DNA from: a delta proteobacterium MLS_D
Lineage (GTDB): Bacteria > Desulfobacterota > Syntrophia > Syntrophales > UBA2210
Assembly: GCA_002030015.1 (NCBI GenBank)
Contig: LQBH01000001.1
Coordinates: forward strand, 39,900-103,899
Reading direction: 5' to 3'
DNA: 64,000 nucleotides
A model generated the notes under the pieces. It had not been told where the DNA came from. It saw only the letters and a list, made by a program, of their open reading frames with translations, and did no database searches. How positions within the stretch are numbered: the first letter of the stretch is position 1; each line of letters starts with the position of its first letter. Below, one piece after another: positions 53,167-63,113 of the stretch. The position numbers and the translations under genes are program-made.

Positions 53167-54756
53167 ATGATGAAACGCACGGTTGAAGACGTAATTATCT
53201 ATGACACCACACTGCGCGACGGGACCCAGGGCGAGCAGGTGAGTGTAACGGCAGAGGAAAAAATCAAGATCGCCCGTAAACTTGATGAGGCCGGCTTTCA
53301 TTATGTCGAAGGTGGCTGGCCGGGATCGAATCCGAAGGACCTGCGGTTTTTCAGGCTGGCGAAACGGCAGAAATTTAAAAATATTCGCCTGGCGGCGTTC
53401 GGAAGCACTCGCAGACAGGGCATGACACCCGAAGAGTGTCCCAATATACGTGCCCTGATCGACGCGTGCACGCCCGTGACGACTATTTTCGGCAAGAGCT
53501 GGGATCTGCACGCGACGGACATTCTCGGTGTTTCACTCGAGGAAAATCTTGACATGATAGGAGAATCGGTTTCGTACCTGAAATCCCGGGGTAAGGAAGT
53601 CGTTTACGACGCCGAGCATTTTTTCGACGGATTCAAGCATAATCCGTCATACGCCCTGAAAACGATTGAGCGGGCCCTGTCGGACGGCGCGGACTGGATT
53701 GTTCTGTGCGACACCAACGGCGGAACCATGACATGGGAACTGGCCGAGACCGTGGAAGAGGTTAAAAAGATCGTTCCCGCGGAACGCCTTGGAATTCATG
53801 CACACAATGATTGCGGACTTGCCGTGGCAAACACGATTACGGCCGTAAAAGCGGGGGTCCGCATGGCCCAGGGGACCGTCAACGGATACGGGGAAAGATG
53901 CGGCAATGCCGACTTGGTACCCGTTATCGGAAACGTGCATTTCAAGATGAACGGCCACTGTGTCTCCGAATCATCACTGGAAAATCTCACCGCCCTGTCG
54001 CTTTATGTGAGCGATGTGGCGAATGTTCCTCCGGTGAACTCACGTCCTTACACGGGCAAAAGCGCTTTCGCTCACAAAGGAGGTGTTCATGTAAGCGCCG
54101 TGCTCAAGAATCCAATCGCCTATGAACATACCGACCCGGAACTGGTGGGGAACCACCGGCGTGTTATCGTGTCCGATCTTTCCGGTAGAAGCAACATCGA
54201 ATACAAGGCCCGGGAACTGGGAATATCTCTTGATGATTCGGACGGCGTGAGCCGTAAGGTTGTCCGGGAAATCAAGAAAATGGAGGACGAGGGATACCAG
54301 TTCGATACTGCAGACGGATCACTGGCGCTGCTCATTAAAAAAACCCTGGGGGAGTTCAGGGAGCCGTTTGAACTGGTATCATTCAGCGTCATTGACCAGA
54401 GAAAACGCAGAAGGATTTCAAGTTCACAGGCGACCATCAAAATTTCAGTTGGAAAGGAACAGGAGATTACCGCCGCCGAAGGGAACGGTCCCGTGAACGC
54501 CCTTGACAACGCGTTACGAAAGGCCCTGAGAAAATTTTATCCCGAGGTGGATGAAATGCACCTGGTTGATTTTAAGGTTCGCATTATCGAAGGCAGCGAC
54601 GGGACCGCGGCCAAGGTCAGGGTGCTTCTCGAATCGGGAGACGGAGAAGATGTCTGGACCACCATCGGTGTTTCGAGCAATATTATCGAGGCCAGCTGGC
54701 GGGCGCTGGTTGACAGTTTGCAGTACAAGCTGAGCAAGGAAGAGAAGAAAAATTAA
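53167..54756 (+). CDS. cimA: (R)-citramalate synthase
   Basis: IIYDTTLRDGTQGEQVSVTAEEKIKIARKLDEAGFHYVEGGWPGSNPKD; CimA-type HMGL plus LeuA dimer/allosteric domain; ATG 6 nt after AAGGA. Confidence 0.93.
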   Translation: MMKRTVEDVIIYDTTLRDGTQGEQVSVTAEEKIKIARKLDEAGFHYVEGGWPGSNPKDLRFFRLAKRQKFKNIRLAAFGSTRRQGMTPEECPNIRALIDACTPVTTIFGKSWDLHATDILGVSLEENLDMIGESVSYLKSRGKEVVYDAEHFFDGFKHNPSYALKTIERALSDGADWIVLCDTNGGTMTWELAETVEEVKKIVPAERLGIHAHNDCGLAVANTITAVKAGVRMAQGTVNGYGERCGNADLVPVIGNVHFKMNGHCVSESSLENLTALSLYVSDVANVPPVNSRPYTGKSAFAHKGGVHVSAVLKNPIAYEHTDPELVGNHRRVIVSDLSGRSNIEYKARELGISLDDSDGVSRKVVREIKKMEDEGYQFDTADGSLALLIKKTLGEFREPFELVSFSVIDQRKRRRISSSQATIKISVGKEQEITAAEGNGPVNALDNALRKALRKFYPEVDEMHLVDFKVRIIEGSDGTAAKVRVLLESGDGEDVWTTIGVSSNIIEASWRALVDSLQYKLSKEEKKN

Positions 54757-54798
54757 CAAGCACGTGTCGGGTATTTCCAGGAAGGCGTAAAATAATCG

Positions 54799-54827
54799 TT
54801 GACACGGATTCCTTCCTGAGGTAGAGA
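54799..54827 (+). promoter_or_regulatory. Putative promoter of the leuA leader transcript
   Basis: TTGACA (54799-54804), 17-nt spacer, TAGAGA (54822-54827). Confidence 0.6.
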
Positions 54828-54858
54828 CCACTCTTGATCTTCTTAAGGAGCAGCTCGG

Positions 54859-54972
54859 GTGATCGATAACGGACGGACGATTCTTCTCAGCCTGTTGAGC
54901 CTTTCGGGTCTTGGACTCGCTCTTACCGGTGTGCATATCGTTCCCGTGTCGCCCGCCCTTCCGACCGAATAA
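54859..54972 (+). CDS. Leu-rich leader peptide upstream of leuA: MIDNGRTILLSLLSLSGLGLALTGVHIVPVSPALPTE*
   Basis: 37-codon ORF, GTG start with AAGGAG 8 nt upstream; 8 Leu codons within residues 9-22; followed by an intrinsic terminator and leuA. Confidence 0.8.
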   Translation: MIDNGRTILLSLLSLSGLGLALTGVHIVPVSPALPTE

Positions 54973-54996
54973 AACTTTTAAACGGAGAAATGAAAG

Positions 54997-55030
54997 AGGC
55001 CATGGGCGCCACGCCCATGGCCTTTTTGTT
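54997..55030 (+). terminator. Attenuator terminator in the leuA leader
   Basis: Perfect 12-bp stem AGGCCATGGGCG-CCA-CGCCCATGGCCT followed by TTTTGTTT. Confidence 0.92.
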
Positions 55031-55073
55031 TGCATAAAAAGGTGAAAGCCGAACGTGTACAAAGGAGGAGGAA

Positions 55074-56660
55074 ATGAGGAAGACGGCACAAAAAAGGGAA
55101 AAAATAAAAAAGCTGAATGAAAACAGGGTATACATTTTCGACACGACCCTGCGGGATGGAGAGCAGTCGCCGGGATTCAGCATGAATCTCGACGAAAAGC
55201 TCCGCATGGCACGCCACTTGGAAAAACTGGGAGTCGACATTATCGAGGCGGGCTTCCCCGTCGCGTCGGAAGGTGATTTCATCGCTGTCCAGGAAATAGC
55301 CAGGCGCATTCGAAAACCTCAGATCGCGGCCCTTGCCCGTGCCGATCGCAGCGATATCGACAGGGCGTGGGAATCCATCGCCGAGGCGGCCCATCCCCGT
55401 ATTCACACCTTTATCTCGTCATCCGATATTCACCTCCACTATCAATTGAAGAAAAGCAGGGCGCAGGTCTTGAAGGAAGCAGTCGACGCAGTGCGTCACG
55501 CACGCGAATACACGGACAATATAGAATTTTCTCCCATGGACGCCACCCGAAGTGATCGTGATTATCTCGTCGATATGGTTCAGGCCGTCATTGAAGCCGG
55601 CGCCACGACCGTGAATATTCCCGATACGGTGGGCTATGCTATGCCGGATGAACTGGGGAATCTCATCGCCTATCTGTTCGAAAAGGTGAAAAACATTAAC
55701 AACACCGTGATTTCCGTCCACTGTCACAATGATCTCGGCGTAGCCGTCGCCAATTCCATAGCGGCACTTAAACAGGGAGCCCGGCAGGTGGAGTGCGCTG
55801 TAAACGGTATAGGCGAGCGTGCCGGCAACACGTCGCTGGAAGAAATCGTCATGGCCCTGGAAACGCGAAAAGATATTCTGGGGTTCTCGACAAACATCGA
55901 CACGAAACACATTTACCGGACGTCGCGGTTGCTTACGGACATAACCGGCATTCCCGTGCAGCCAAACAAGGCTATTGTAGGAGCGAACGCGTTTGCACAC
56001 GAATCCGGCATACACCAGGATGGACTCATCAAGGAAAAAATTACCTATGAAATAATGACGCCTCAAAGCGTGGGAGTGACGGATACCAATATTGTGCTGG
56101 GAAAACATTCGGGCAGACACGCCGTGAAAGAACGCCTGAAAAAAATCGGTTTCATGCTGACTGATGATGAACTCAGCCGTGCCTTCAAACGCTTCAAGGA
56201 ATTGGCTGATGTCAAAAAACAGATCTTTGATGAGGATCTGGAGGAACTTATTTCGGACACCATTTTCAGAAAACCGGACAAGTACAAGTTGCTGTACCTG
56301 AACGTGATATCCGGCAATGCCGCAATGCCGATGGCGGCGGTGCGTATGGAAGTGGAGGGGAAAGAGAAACAGGACGCCGAGTTCGGCGTCGGGCCGGTTG
56401 ATGCGACGGTCGCGGCGATCAAAAAAATAACCCGGACAAAACACTCGCTGATCAAGTATGTCGTGAACGCCATAACCGGCGGGACGGACGCGCAGGGCGT
56501 GGTTACGGTCCAGCTCGGGTTCAACGGGCACAGCGTCATCGGCAGGGGGTCCGATCCGGATGTCCTGGTGGCGACGGCGAAGGCCTATATCAACGCCCTG
56601 AATCGGCTCGATTCGTTGAAAAAACAGGATGTGAAACGACCGGAGAACCCGTCGCTTTGA
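55074..56660 (+). CDS. leuA: 2-isopropylmalate synthase
   Basis: [68 protein letters not shown]-terminal LeuA dimer domain. Confidence 0.96.
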   Translation: MRKTAQKREKIKKLNENRVYIFDTTLRDGEQSPGFSMNLDEKLRMARHLEKLGVDIIEAGFPVASEGDFIAVQEIARRIRKPQIAALARADRSDIDRAWESIAEAAHPRIHTFISSSDIHLHYQLKKSRAQVLKEAVDAVRHAREYTDNIEFSPMDATRSDRDYLVDMVQAVIEAGATTVNIPDTVGYAMPDELGNLIAYLFEKVKNINNTVISVHCHNDLGVAVANSIAALKQGARQVECAVNGIGERAGNTSLEEIVMALETRKDILGFSTNIDTKHIYRTSRLLTDITGIPVQPNKAIVGANAFAHESGIHQDGLIKEKITYEIMTPQSVGVTDTNIVLGKHSGRHAVKERLKKIGFMLTDDELSRAFKRFKELADVKKQIFDEDLEELISDTIFRKPDKYKLLYLNVISGNAAMPMAAVRMEVEGKEKQDAEFGVGPVDATVAAIKKITRTKHSLIKYVVNAITGGTDAQGVVTVQLGFNGHSVIGRGSDPDVLVATAKAYINALNRLDSLKKQDVKRPENPSL

Positions 56661-56739
56661 AAAAAGAATTAAAAAAGCATTTACCCCCGTGCCGTCCTGT
56701 ATTATAGAGCACGGAAATTTTACCATGGGAGTTTACCTC

Positions 56740-57999
56740 ATGCCAATGACCATTACAGAGAAAATACTGGCGGAACACGCGGCCAGAGAAACCGTTTCGC
56801 CGGGAGACCTGATTCAGGTGAAGGTCGATATGGCCCTCGCCAACGACATAACGGCCCCTATCGCTATCAAGGTGTTCAACGAGATAGGCCGGGAGACTGT
56901 TTTTGACCGTGACGCCGTTGCCCTCGTGGCGGATCATTTCGTTCCGAACAAGGATATAGCGTCGGCCCAACAAGTTAAATTCGTGAGAGAATTCGCTCGC
57001 CTTCACAATATAACGCATTACTACGAGGGAGGAGACGTGGGCATCGAGCACGTGATTCTTCCGGAAAAAGGACTCGTTCTTCCCGGTCAGGTAGTCATCG
57101 GCGCCGACAGTCATACCTGTACCTACGGAGCACTGGGCGCTTTTTCAACAGGTGTGGGAAGTACCGACCTCGGCGTTATTATGGCGACAGGAGAAATATG
57201 GCTGAAAGTACCACCCACTATCCGGGTCAACATCGAGGGCACACCGTCGCCGCTGGTGGGGGGAAAAGATCTCATTTTGCATCTTATCGGCATGATCGGT
57301 GTCGAAGGAGCGCGTTACGCGACCCTGGAGTTCGGCGGAGAGACCGTTCGGCGCATGCCCATGTATCAGCGGTTCACCATGGCGAATATGGCCATCGAAG
57401 CGGGAGGCAAGAACGGCATTTTCGAACCGGACGATAGTACCCGTGCTTTTGTCGACGAACATTCCGTAGCGGGGGCGGTTTACCACAGAAGTGATTCCGA
57501 CGCGCGGTATGAACGGGTTATTACTATTGATGCGACGTCACTGGAACCGCAGGTGGCCTTTCCCCACTCGCCTGCAAATGTCCGGAATCTTTCAGAATGT
57601 GGAGATGTGACGCTGGACCAGGTATTCATCGGTTCATGCACCAACGGTTCCCTGGACGACCTTCGGGACGCCGCGTCCGTGCTGAAAGGGAAAAGGGCGG
57701 CCCGGGGACTTCGATTGATCGTCATTCCCGGTTCCCCCAAGATTTACCGAGAAGCGGTCAGGGAAGGAATCGCTGAAACACTGCTCGACGCGAACGCCGT
57801 TATCGGGCCGCCCTGTTGCGGTCCTTGTCTGGGAGGCCACATGGGCATTCTCGCGGCCGGCGAACGTGCCCTTGCAACGACCAACAGGAATTTCGTCGGG
57901 CGCATGGGACATCCTGAAAGCGAAGTTTACCTCTCGAATCCCTCTGTTGCTGCGGCCTCGGCGGTATTGGGGAAAATCGGCGGTCCCGGGGAACTCTGA
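56740..57999 (+). CDS. leuC: 3-isopropylmalate dehydratase large subunit (homoaconitase/IPMI family)
   Basis: MTITEKILAEHAARETVSPGDLIQVKVDMALANDIT; GADSHTCTYGALGAF; GSCTNGSLDDLR; PPCCGPCLGGHMG. Confidence 0.95.
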   Translation: MPMTITEKILAEHAARETVSPGDLIQVKVDMALANDITAPIAIKVFNEIGRETVFDRDAVALVADHFVPNKDIASAQQVKFVREFARLHNITHYYEGGDVGIEHVILPEKGLVLPGQVVIGADSHTCTYGALGAFSTGVGSTDLGVIMATGEIWLKVPPTIRVNIEGTPSPLVGGKDLILHLIGMIGVEGARYATLEFGGETVRRMPMYQRFTMANMAIEAGGKNGIFEPDDSTRAFVDEHSVAGAVYHRSDSDARYERVITIDATSLEPQVAFPHSPANVRNLSECGDVTLDQVFIGSCTNGSLDDLRDAASVLKGKRAARGLRLIVIPGSPKIYREAVREGIAETLLDANAVIGPPCCGPCLGGHMGILAAGERALATTNRNFVGRMGHPESEVYLSNPSVAAASAVLGKIGGPGEL

Positions 58000-58082
58000 T
58001 GGAAACAGGCGGTACGAGGGTGAAAGCGGTCATGCCGGGCCGCATGTAATGACACATCTATAACAGTGAAAGGACAGTCCAC

Positions 58083-58589
58083 ATGATGTTTCAGGGCAAA
58101 ATCTGGAAATTGGGTGATGATATCGACACTGACCTGATCATTCCTGCACGGTTCCTTAATGTTTCCGAGGCGTCCGAACTGGCGCGGAACTGTCTCGCCG
58201 ATCTGCGACCGGAGTTTGCTTCTTCGGTGCGTTCCGGTGATGTCATCGTGGCGGGCGGCAATTTCGGGTGTGGTTCTTCTCGGGAGCATGCGCCGCTTGC
58301 AATCAAGGCTTCCGGCGTTTCGCTCATTATCGCCCGCAGCTTTGCACGCATATTTTATCGAAACGCCTTCAATATCGGACTTCCCCTGCTTGAATCACGG
58401 GAAGCATCGGAAGAACTGGCGGAAGACGATGAAGTCAGGGTGGATCTTGCAGCCGGTTCGATTGAGCGTATCGCCGACTCACGGCGGTTTGCATCAAGCC
58501 CCGTGCCGGATTTCATGGCGGAGATTATAAAGGCCGGCGGTCTCGTTCCCTACACGATCGAACGTATTCGAAAAGGGGAGGCTGTCTGA
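58083..58589 (+). CDS. leuD: 3-isopropylmalate dehydratase small subunit
   Basis: GKIWKLGDDIDTDLIIPARFLN; GGNFGCGSSREHAPLAIKASGVSLIIARSFARIFYRNAFNIGLPLLE. Confidence 0.96.
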   Translation: MMFQGKIWKLGDDIDTDLIIPARFLNVSEASELARNCLADLRPEFASSVRSGDVIVAGGNFGCGSSREHAPLAIKASGVSLIIARSFARIFYRNAFNIGLPLLESREASEELAEDDEVRVDLAAGSIERIADSRRFASSPVPDFMAEIIKAGGLVPYTIERIRKGEAV

Positions 58590-58594
58590 CAGGT

Positions 58595-58783
58595 TCAGCT
58601 CTTGATCCGTTGTCCGCACCGGTCACAGCGGAGGTCGCCGTCCTCAGGAATATCTCCCCGAAGGATCAGGTCTTCCTCGGATGCGACGGCGGCAAGATCC
58701 CTGTCTTCGGCGCATTCCATGCAGATGAGGAGTCCTTCAATGGTTATGATCGCCGCTACGTCGCTAAGACGTGTTCTCGTCAT
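58595..58783 (-). CDS. Small zinc-ribbon-like protein
   Basis: 62-aa ORF with CMEC...CDRC paired CxxC motifs; downstream of leuB on the same strand. Confidence 0.6.
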   Translation of the reverse strand: MTRTRLSDVAAIITIEGLLICMECAEDRDLAAVASEEDLILRGDIPEDGDLRCDRCGQRIKS

Positions 58784-58811
58784 TGCTGCAACCTCGCGGT
58801 GCCGATTCTTA

Positions 58812-59945
<1,134 letters not shown>

Positions 59946-59978
59946 TCACGCAACAGGGCGACCGGCGCATGAAAACCG

Positions 59979-61004
59979 CTATTGTGATTCTTCCTCCAGG
60001 ACGTAGGTGAAAACGAGAGGAGCCACGATGGTGGCGTCTGACTCGATGATAAAACTGGGAGTATCGACGGCCAGCTTTTCCCAGGTGATTTTTTCGTTCG
60101 GCACGGCGCCCGAATAGGAGCCGTAGCTGGTGGTTGAGTCGCTGATCTGGCAGAAATACGACCACAGGGGCGCGTCGTGAACGCCCATGTCCTGGCGGAG
60201 CATGGGAACCACGCAGATGGCGAAATCCCCGGCGATGCCGCCGCCTATCTGAAAGAAACCGATGCCCCGTTCAGCCGCTGTCGAACGGTACCATTCGGCA
60301 AGCCGCATCATGTATTCAATCCCCGTGCGGACCGTGTGAACATTTTTGATGCTTCCTCGAATACAGTGCGAGGCGTAAACGTTTCCCAGGGTCGAATCCT
60401 CCCAGCCGGGAACAAAAATGGGAAGCTTCTTCTCGCAGGCCGCCATGACCCAGCTGTCTTTCGGATCGATCTGGTAATAAGGCTCGAGCACCCCGCTGTC
60501 AAGCAATCGGTACATGAACTCATGTGGGAAATAACGCTTGCCCGAGGCGTCGGCCTCCTTCCAGAGATCAATAACGAAACGCTCGATTCTTCTGAAAGCT
60601 TCCTCTTCGGGAATGCAGGTATCGGTCACGCGATTCAGATGCCGCTCCAGGAGCTTGTGTTCGTCTTCCGGCGTCAGGTCGCGGTAATGGGGCATCCGCC
60701 GGTAATGGTCATGGGCCACGAGATTGAAAATGTCTTCCTCGAGGTTCGCCCCCGTGCAGCTTATTGCGTGAATTTTATCCCGCCTGATCATTTCGGCCAG
60801 CGAGAGACCGAGTTCGGCGGTGCTCATAGCGCCGGCCAGGCTCATGAGCATGGCGTCCCCTCTTTTAATGAGCGATCGGTACGCTTCTGCGGCGTCGACG
60901 AGGACCGCCGCGTTGAAGTGCCTGAAATGATGCCTGATAAATCCGGCGACACCATCCGACTTTGTCCTCGCGTTTTGTGCCTGTGCTGAAAAAAAGTTTT
61001 TCAT
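59979..61004 (-). CDS. Deoxyhypusine synthase-like family protein
   Basis: DAMLMSLAGAMSTAELGLSLAEMIRRDKIHAISCTGANLEEDIFNLVAH; FFQIGGGIAGDFAICVVPMLRQD; SDSTTSYGSYSGAVPNEKITWEKL. Confidence 0.88.
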   Translation of the reverse strand: MKNFFSAQAQNARTKSDGVAGFIRHHFRHFNAAVLVDAAEAYRSLIKRGDAMLMSLAGAMSTAELGLSLAEMIRRDKIHAISCTGANLEEDIFNLVAHDHYRRMPHYRDLTPEDEHKLLERHLNRVTDTCIPEEEAFRRIERFVIDLWKEADASGKRYFPHEFMYRLLDSGVLEPYYQIDPKDSWVMAACEKKLPIFVPGWEDSTLGNVYASHCIRGSIKNVHTVRTGIEYMMRLAEWYRSTAAERGIGFFQIGGGIAGDFAICVVPMLRQDMGVHDAPLWSYFCQISDSTTSYGSYSGAVPNEKITWEKLAVDTPSFIIESDATIVAPLVFTYVLEEESQ

Positions 61005-61020
61005 GGTCTCCACATGTGTA

Positions 61021-61060
61021 TGCCCCTCCCCGTGAGAAAGGGGAGGGGCTCTCTTTTTCT
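61021..61060 (+). repeat. G/C-block hairpin in the intergenic region
   Basis: GCCCCTCCCC-GTGAGAAA-GGGGAGGGGC followed by TCTCTTTTT; resembles the blocks at 36895-37100. Confidence 0.5.
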
Positions 61061-61095
61061 GAATGAGCGTTTGTCGGGCCGCGGTCCGATAAATA

Positions 61096-61878
61096 TCAGC
61101 GTCCCTTGAAGTCGGGCGGCCTCTTTTCGAGGAATGCCTTCGAGCCTTCAGCGAAGTCTTCCGAGAACTGGAGCGTTTTGCTCGCCGCGCGTTCGATAAC
61201 CAGCACACCTTCCCTGATGTTGGTTTCCAGTCCCAGCCTGACCGCCTTCATGATTTCCCTCTGGGCCAGCGGGGCTCCCGCCGCCAGTTTCTGGGCGAGT
61301 GCCTTCGCTTCATCCAGCACTTTTTCCCGGGGGGCGACTTTATTCAATAAGCCCAGCGTGAGTGCTTCCGGTGCCGGCATGAAGTTGCCCGTCAACATGA
61401 GCTCGAGGGCCTTCGTTTTGCCTATGAAACGGGGCAGACGCTGCGTGCCTCCCCACCCGGGGTTAAGACCGAGTTTTACTTCGGGAAGACCCAGCGTGGC
61501 GCTTTCCGACATGACACGCAGGTGACAGCAGCAGGCGAGCTCAAGCCCCCCACCGTAGGCGCCGCCCTGGATCGCGGCTATGATAACTTTTGGGTAGTTT
61601 TCGATCTTGAAATAAATCTCGTTGCCGTCATACTTGGGGACGTTGCCTTTTTGCAGATCGGCGAATTCGGTGATGTCGGCACCCGCTGAAAACAGCTTTT
61701 CGCCCGAACCGGTAATGACGATAACTCTAACATTGTCATCGTTCTCGCACCGGTCGAGCAGATCGTTAAGGTCCCGCAGGACACCCTGGCCCATGGCGTT
61801 CGCCGGCGGGTGATTAATAGCGGCGACAACTACCTTTCCATCCTGCTCCACGTTTAACTTTTCGTACTCAAAAGCCAT
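61096..61878 (-). CDS. Enoyl-CoA hydratase/isomerase (crotonase) family protein
   Basis: AAINHPPANAMGQGVLRDL; ITGSGEKLFSAGADITEF; GGAYGGGLELACCCHLRV; LPEVKLGLNPGWGGTQRLPR. Confidence 0.93.
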   Translation of the reverse strand: MAFEYEKLNVEQDGKVVVAAINHPPANAMGQGVLRDLNDLLDRCENDDNVRVIVITGSGEKLFSAGADITEFADLQKGNVPKYDGNEIYFKIENYPKVIIAAIQGGAYGGGLELACCCHLRVMSESATLGLPEVKLGLNPGWGGTQRLPRFIGKTKALELMLTGNFMPAPEALTLGLLNKVAPREKVLDEAKALAQKLAAGAPLAQREIMKAVRLGLETNIREGVLVIERAASKTLQFSEDFAEGSKAFLEKRPPDFKGR

Positions 61879-62072
61879 TATGATTGTCCTCCTCTTTCTG
61901 ATTGATAATAACGCAACCCTTCGGGGCATGTGATTCGAAGCAACTGGATGAGAATGCCTGTCCGTGCAGGAGATGTCCTGCTTTTACAGGCTCTGTATTT
62001 CATACACATGACACGCTTTTTGTCAATAATAGTTTTGGCTGGTCCGCGCCTGCCGCGTGCATCCGCCGGCGG

Positions 62073-62978
62073 TTAGCTGTTTTTCATGAAATCAATGACG
62101 ACCCGGGCGAACTGTTCCCCCCGGTCTTCCTGCAGAAAGTGGCCGCCGCCCCTTATCGTGGTGTGGGGCTGGTTCCGGGCGCCGGGAACCATCTTGAGGA
62201 ATACCTTGTCGCCACCGCGCGTGATCGGATCGCCGTCACTGAAGGCGGTCAGGAAGGGTTTTTCAAAACGCGACAGGATTTCCCACGCACGGCGGTTGGC
62301 CGCGGCGGACGGATCGTCGGGGGTGACGGGGACCAACGACGGGAAAACGCGGGCTCCCGCCTTGTACACGTCGCCGGGGAAGGGGGCGTCGTAAGCGGCG
62401 ACGACAGCGTCGGAAAGCGGGCTCACACACCCTCCCCTGATGATGCCGCCCACGTGAAATTCGGGGGCGGTCCGCGAGTATTCACGCCAGGCCGAAAAGG
62501 CATCCGACATGGCATGATCACCCGTGGGAAGGCCCGTGTTCGCCACCACCACGCGGGCGAAACGTTCCGGGTGATCGGTCGCCAGTCGCAGGCCTATCAG
62601 GCCACCCCAGTCCTGGCAGACCAGCGTGATTCTGCTCAGGTCCAGGTGGTCGAGGAGGGCCTGCGTCCAGTCGACGTGGCGCTGGTAGGTGTAGTCCGTC
62701 ATTTCTGTCGGCTTGTCCGAACGTCCGAAACCGACAAGATCGGGAGCGACAATCCGATACCCCGCGTCGGTGAAAACGGGAATCATCTTTCTGTACAGGT
62801 AGCACCAGCTCGGTTCTCCGTGCATCAGGAGAATCGGCTCCGCCGTCCGCGATCCCTCATCCAGGTAGTGCACTCGAAGCGAGTCTCCCTCACCGTCGGG
62901 GACCTGGTGGAAGTTCGGGTTGTAATCAAAGCCCGGCAAATCGTGGAAGCGCTCATCGGGAGTGCGTAATATTTTCAT
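62073..62978 (-). CDS. Haloalkane dehalogenase-like alpha/beta hydrolase
   Basis: LLMHGEPSWCYLYRKMIPVF; nucleophile VCQDWGGLIGLRL; GGGHFLQEDRGEQFA. Confidence 0.88.
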   Translation of the reverse strand: MKILRTPDERFHDLPGFDYNPNFHQVPDGEGDSLRVHYLDEGSRTAEPILLMHGEPSWCYLYRKMIPVFTDAGYRIVAPDLVGFGRSDKPTEMTDYTYQRHVDWTQALLDHLDLSRITLVCQDWGGLIGLRLATDHPERFARVVVANTGLPTGDHAMSDAFSAWREYSRTAPEFHVGGIIRGGCVSPLSDAVVAAYDAPFPGDVYKAGARVFPSLVPVTPDDPSAAANRRAWEILSRFEKPFLTAFSDGDPITRGGDKVFLKMVPGARNQPHTTIRGGGHFLQEDRGEQFARVVIDFMKNS

Positions 62979-63113
62979 TTCGGTTTTCCTTTCTTCCGGC
63001 GCTGGATACATCGGAAAACAATCCATTCAGGCCGCAGGTTTTTCTTGACGGGGTACCACCTTTGATATAGCTCGTCTACAAATAATGTGCTTGCGAGGTA
63101 AATGCGTACATTC

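Noticed and set aside
56687-56714. CCGTGC...GCACGG hairpin between leuA and leuC as a third attenuator
   Set aside because: Only a 6-bp stem with a 16-nt loop and a short T4 run; no accompanying leader ORF.
55419-56726. 435-aa minus-strand ORF opposite leuA
   Set aside because: Antisense to a confidently identified leuA; His/Arg-rich composition typical of shadow ORFs.
61005-61208. N-terminal extension of the deoxyhypusine synthase-like ORF
   Set aside because: Extension reads through the intergenic hairpin at 61023-61050; the ATG at 61004 begins the conserved protein.
61902-62969. 355-aa plus-strand ORF opposite the dehalogenase
   Set aside because: Antisense to the recognisable haloalkane dehalogenase reading frame, which has catalytic motifs.
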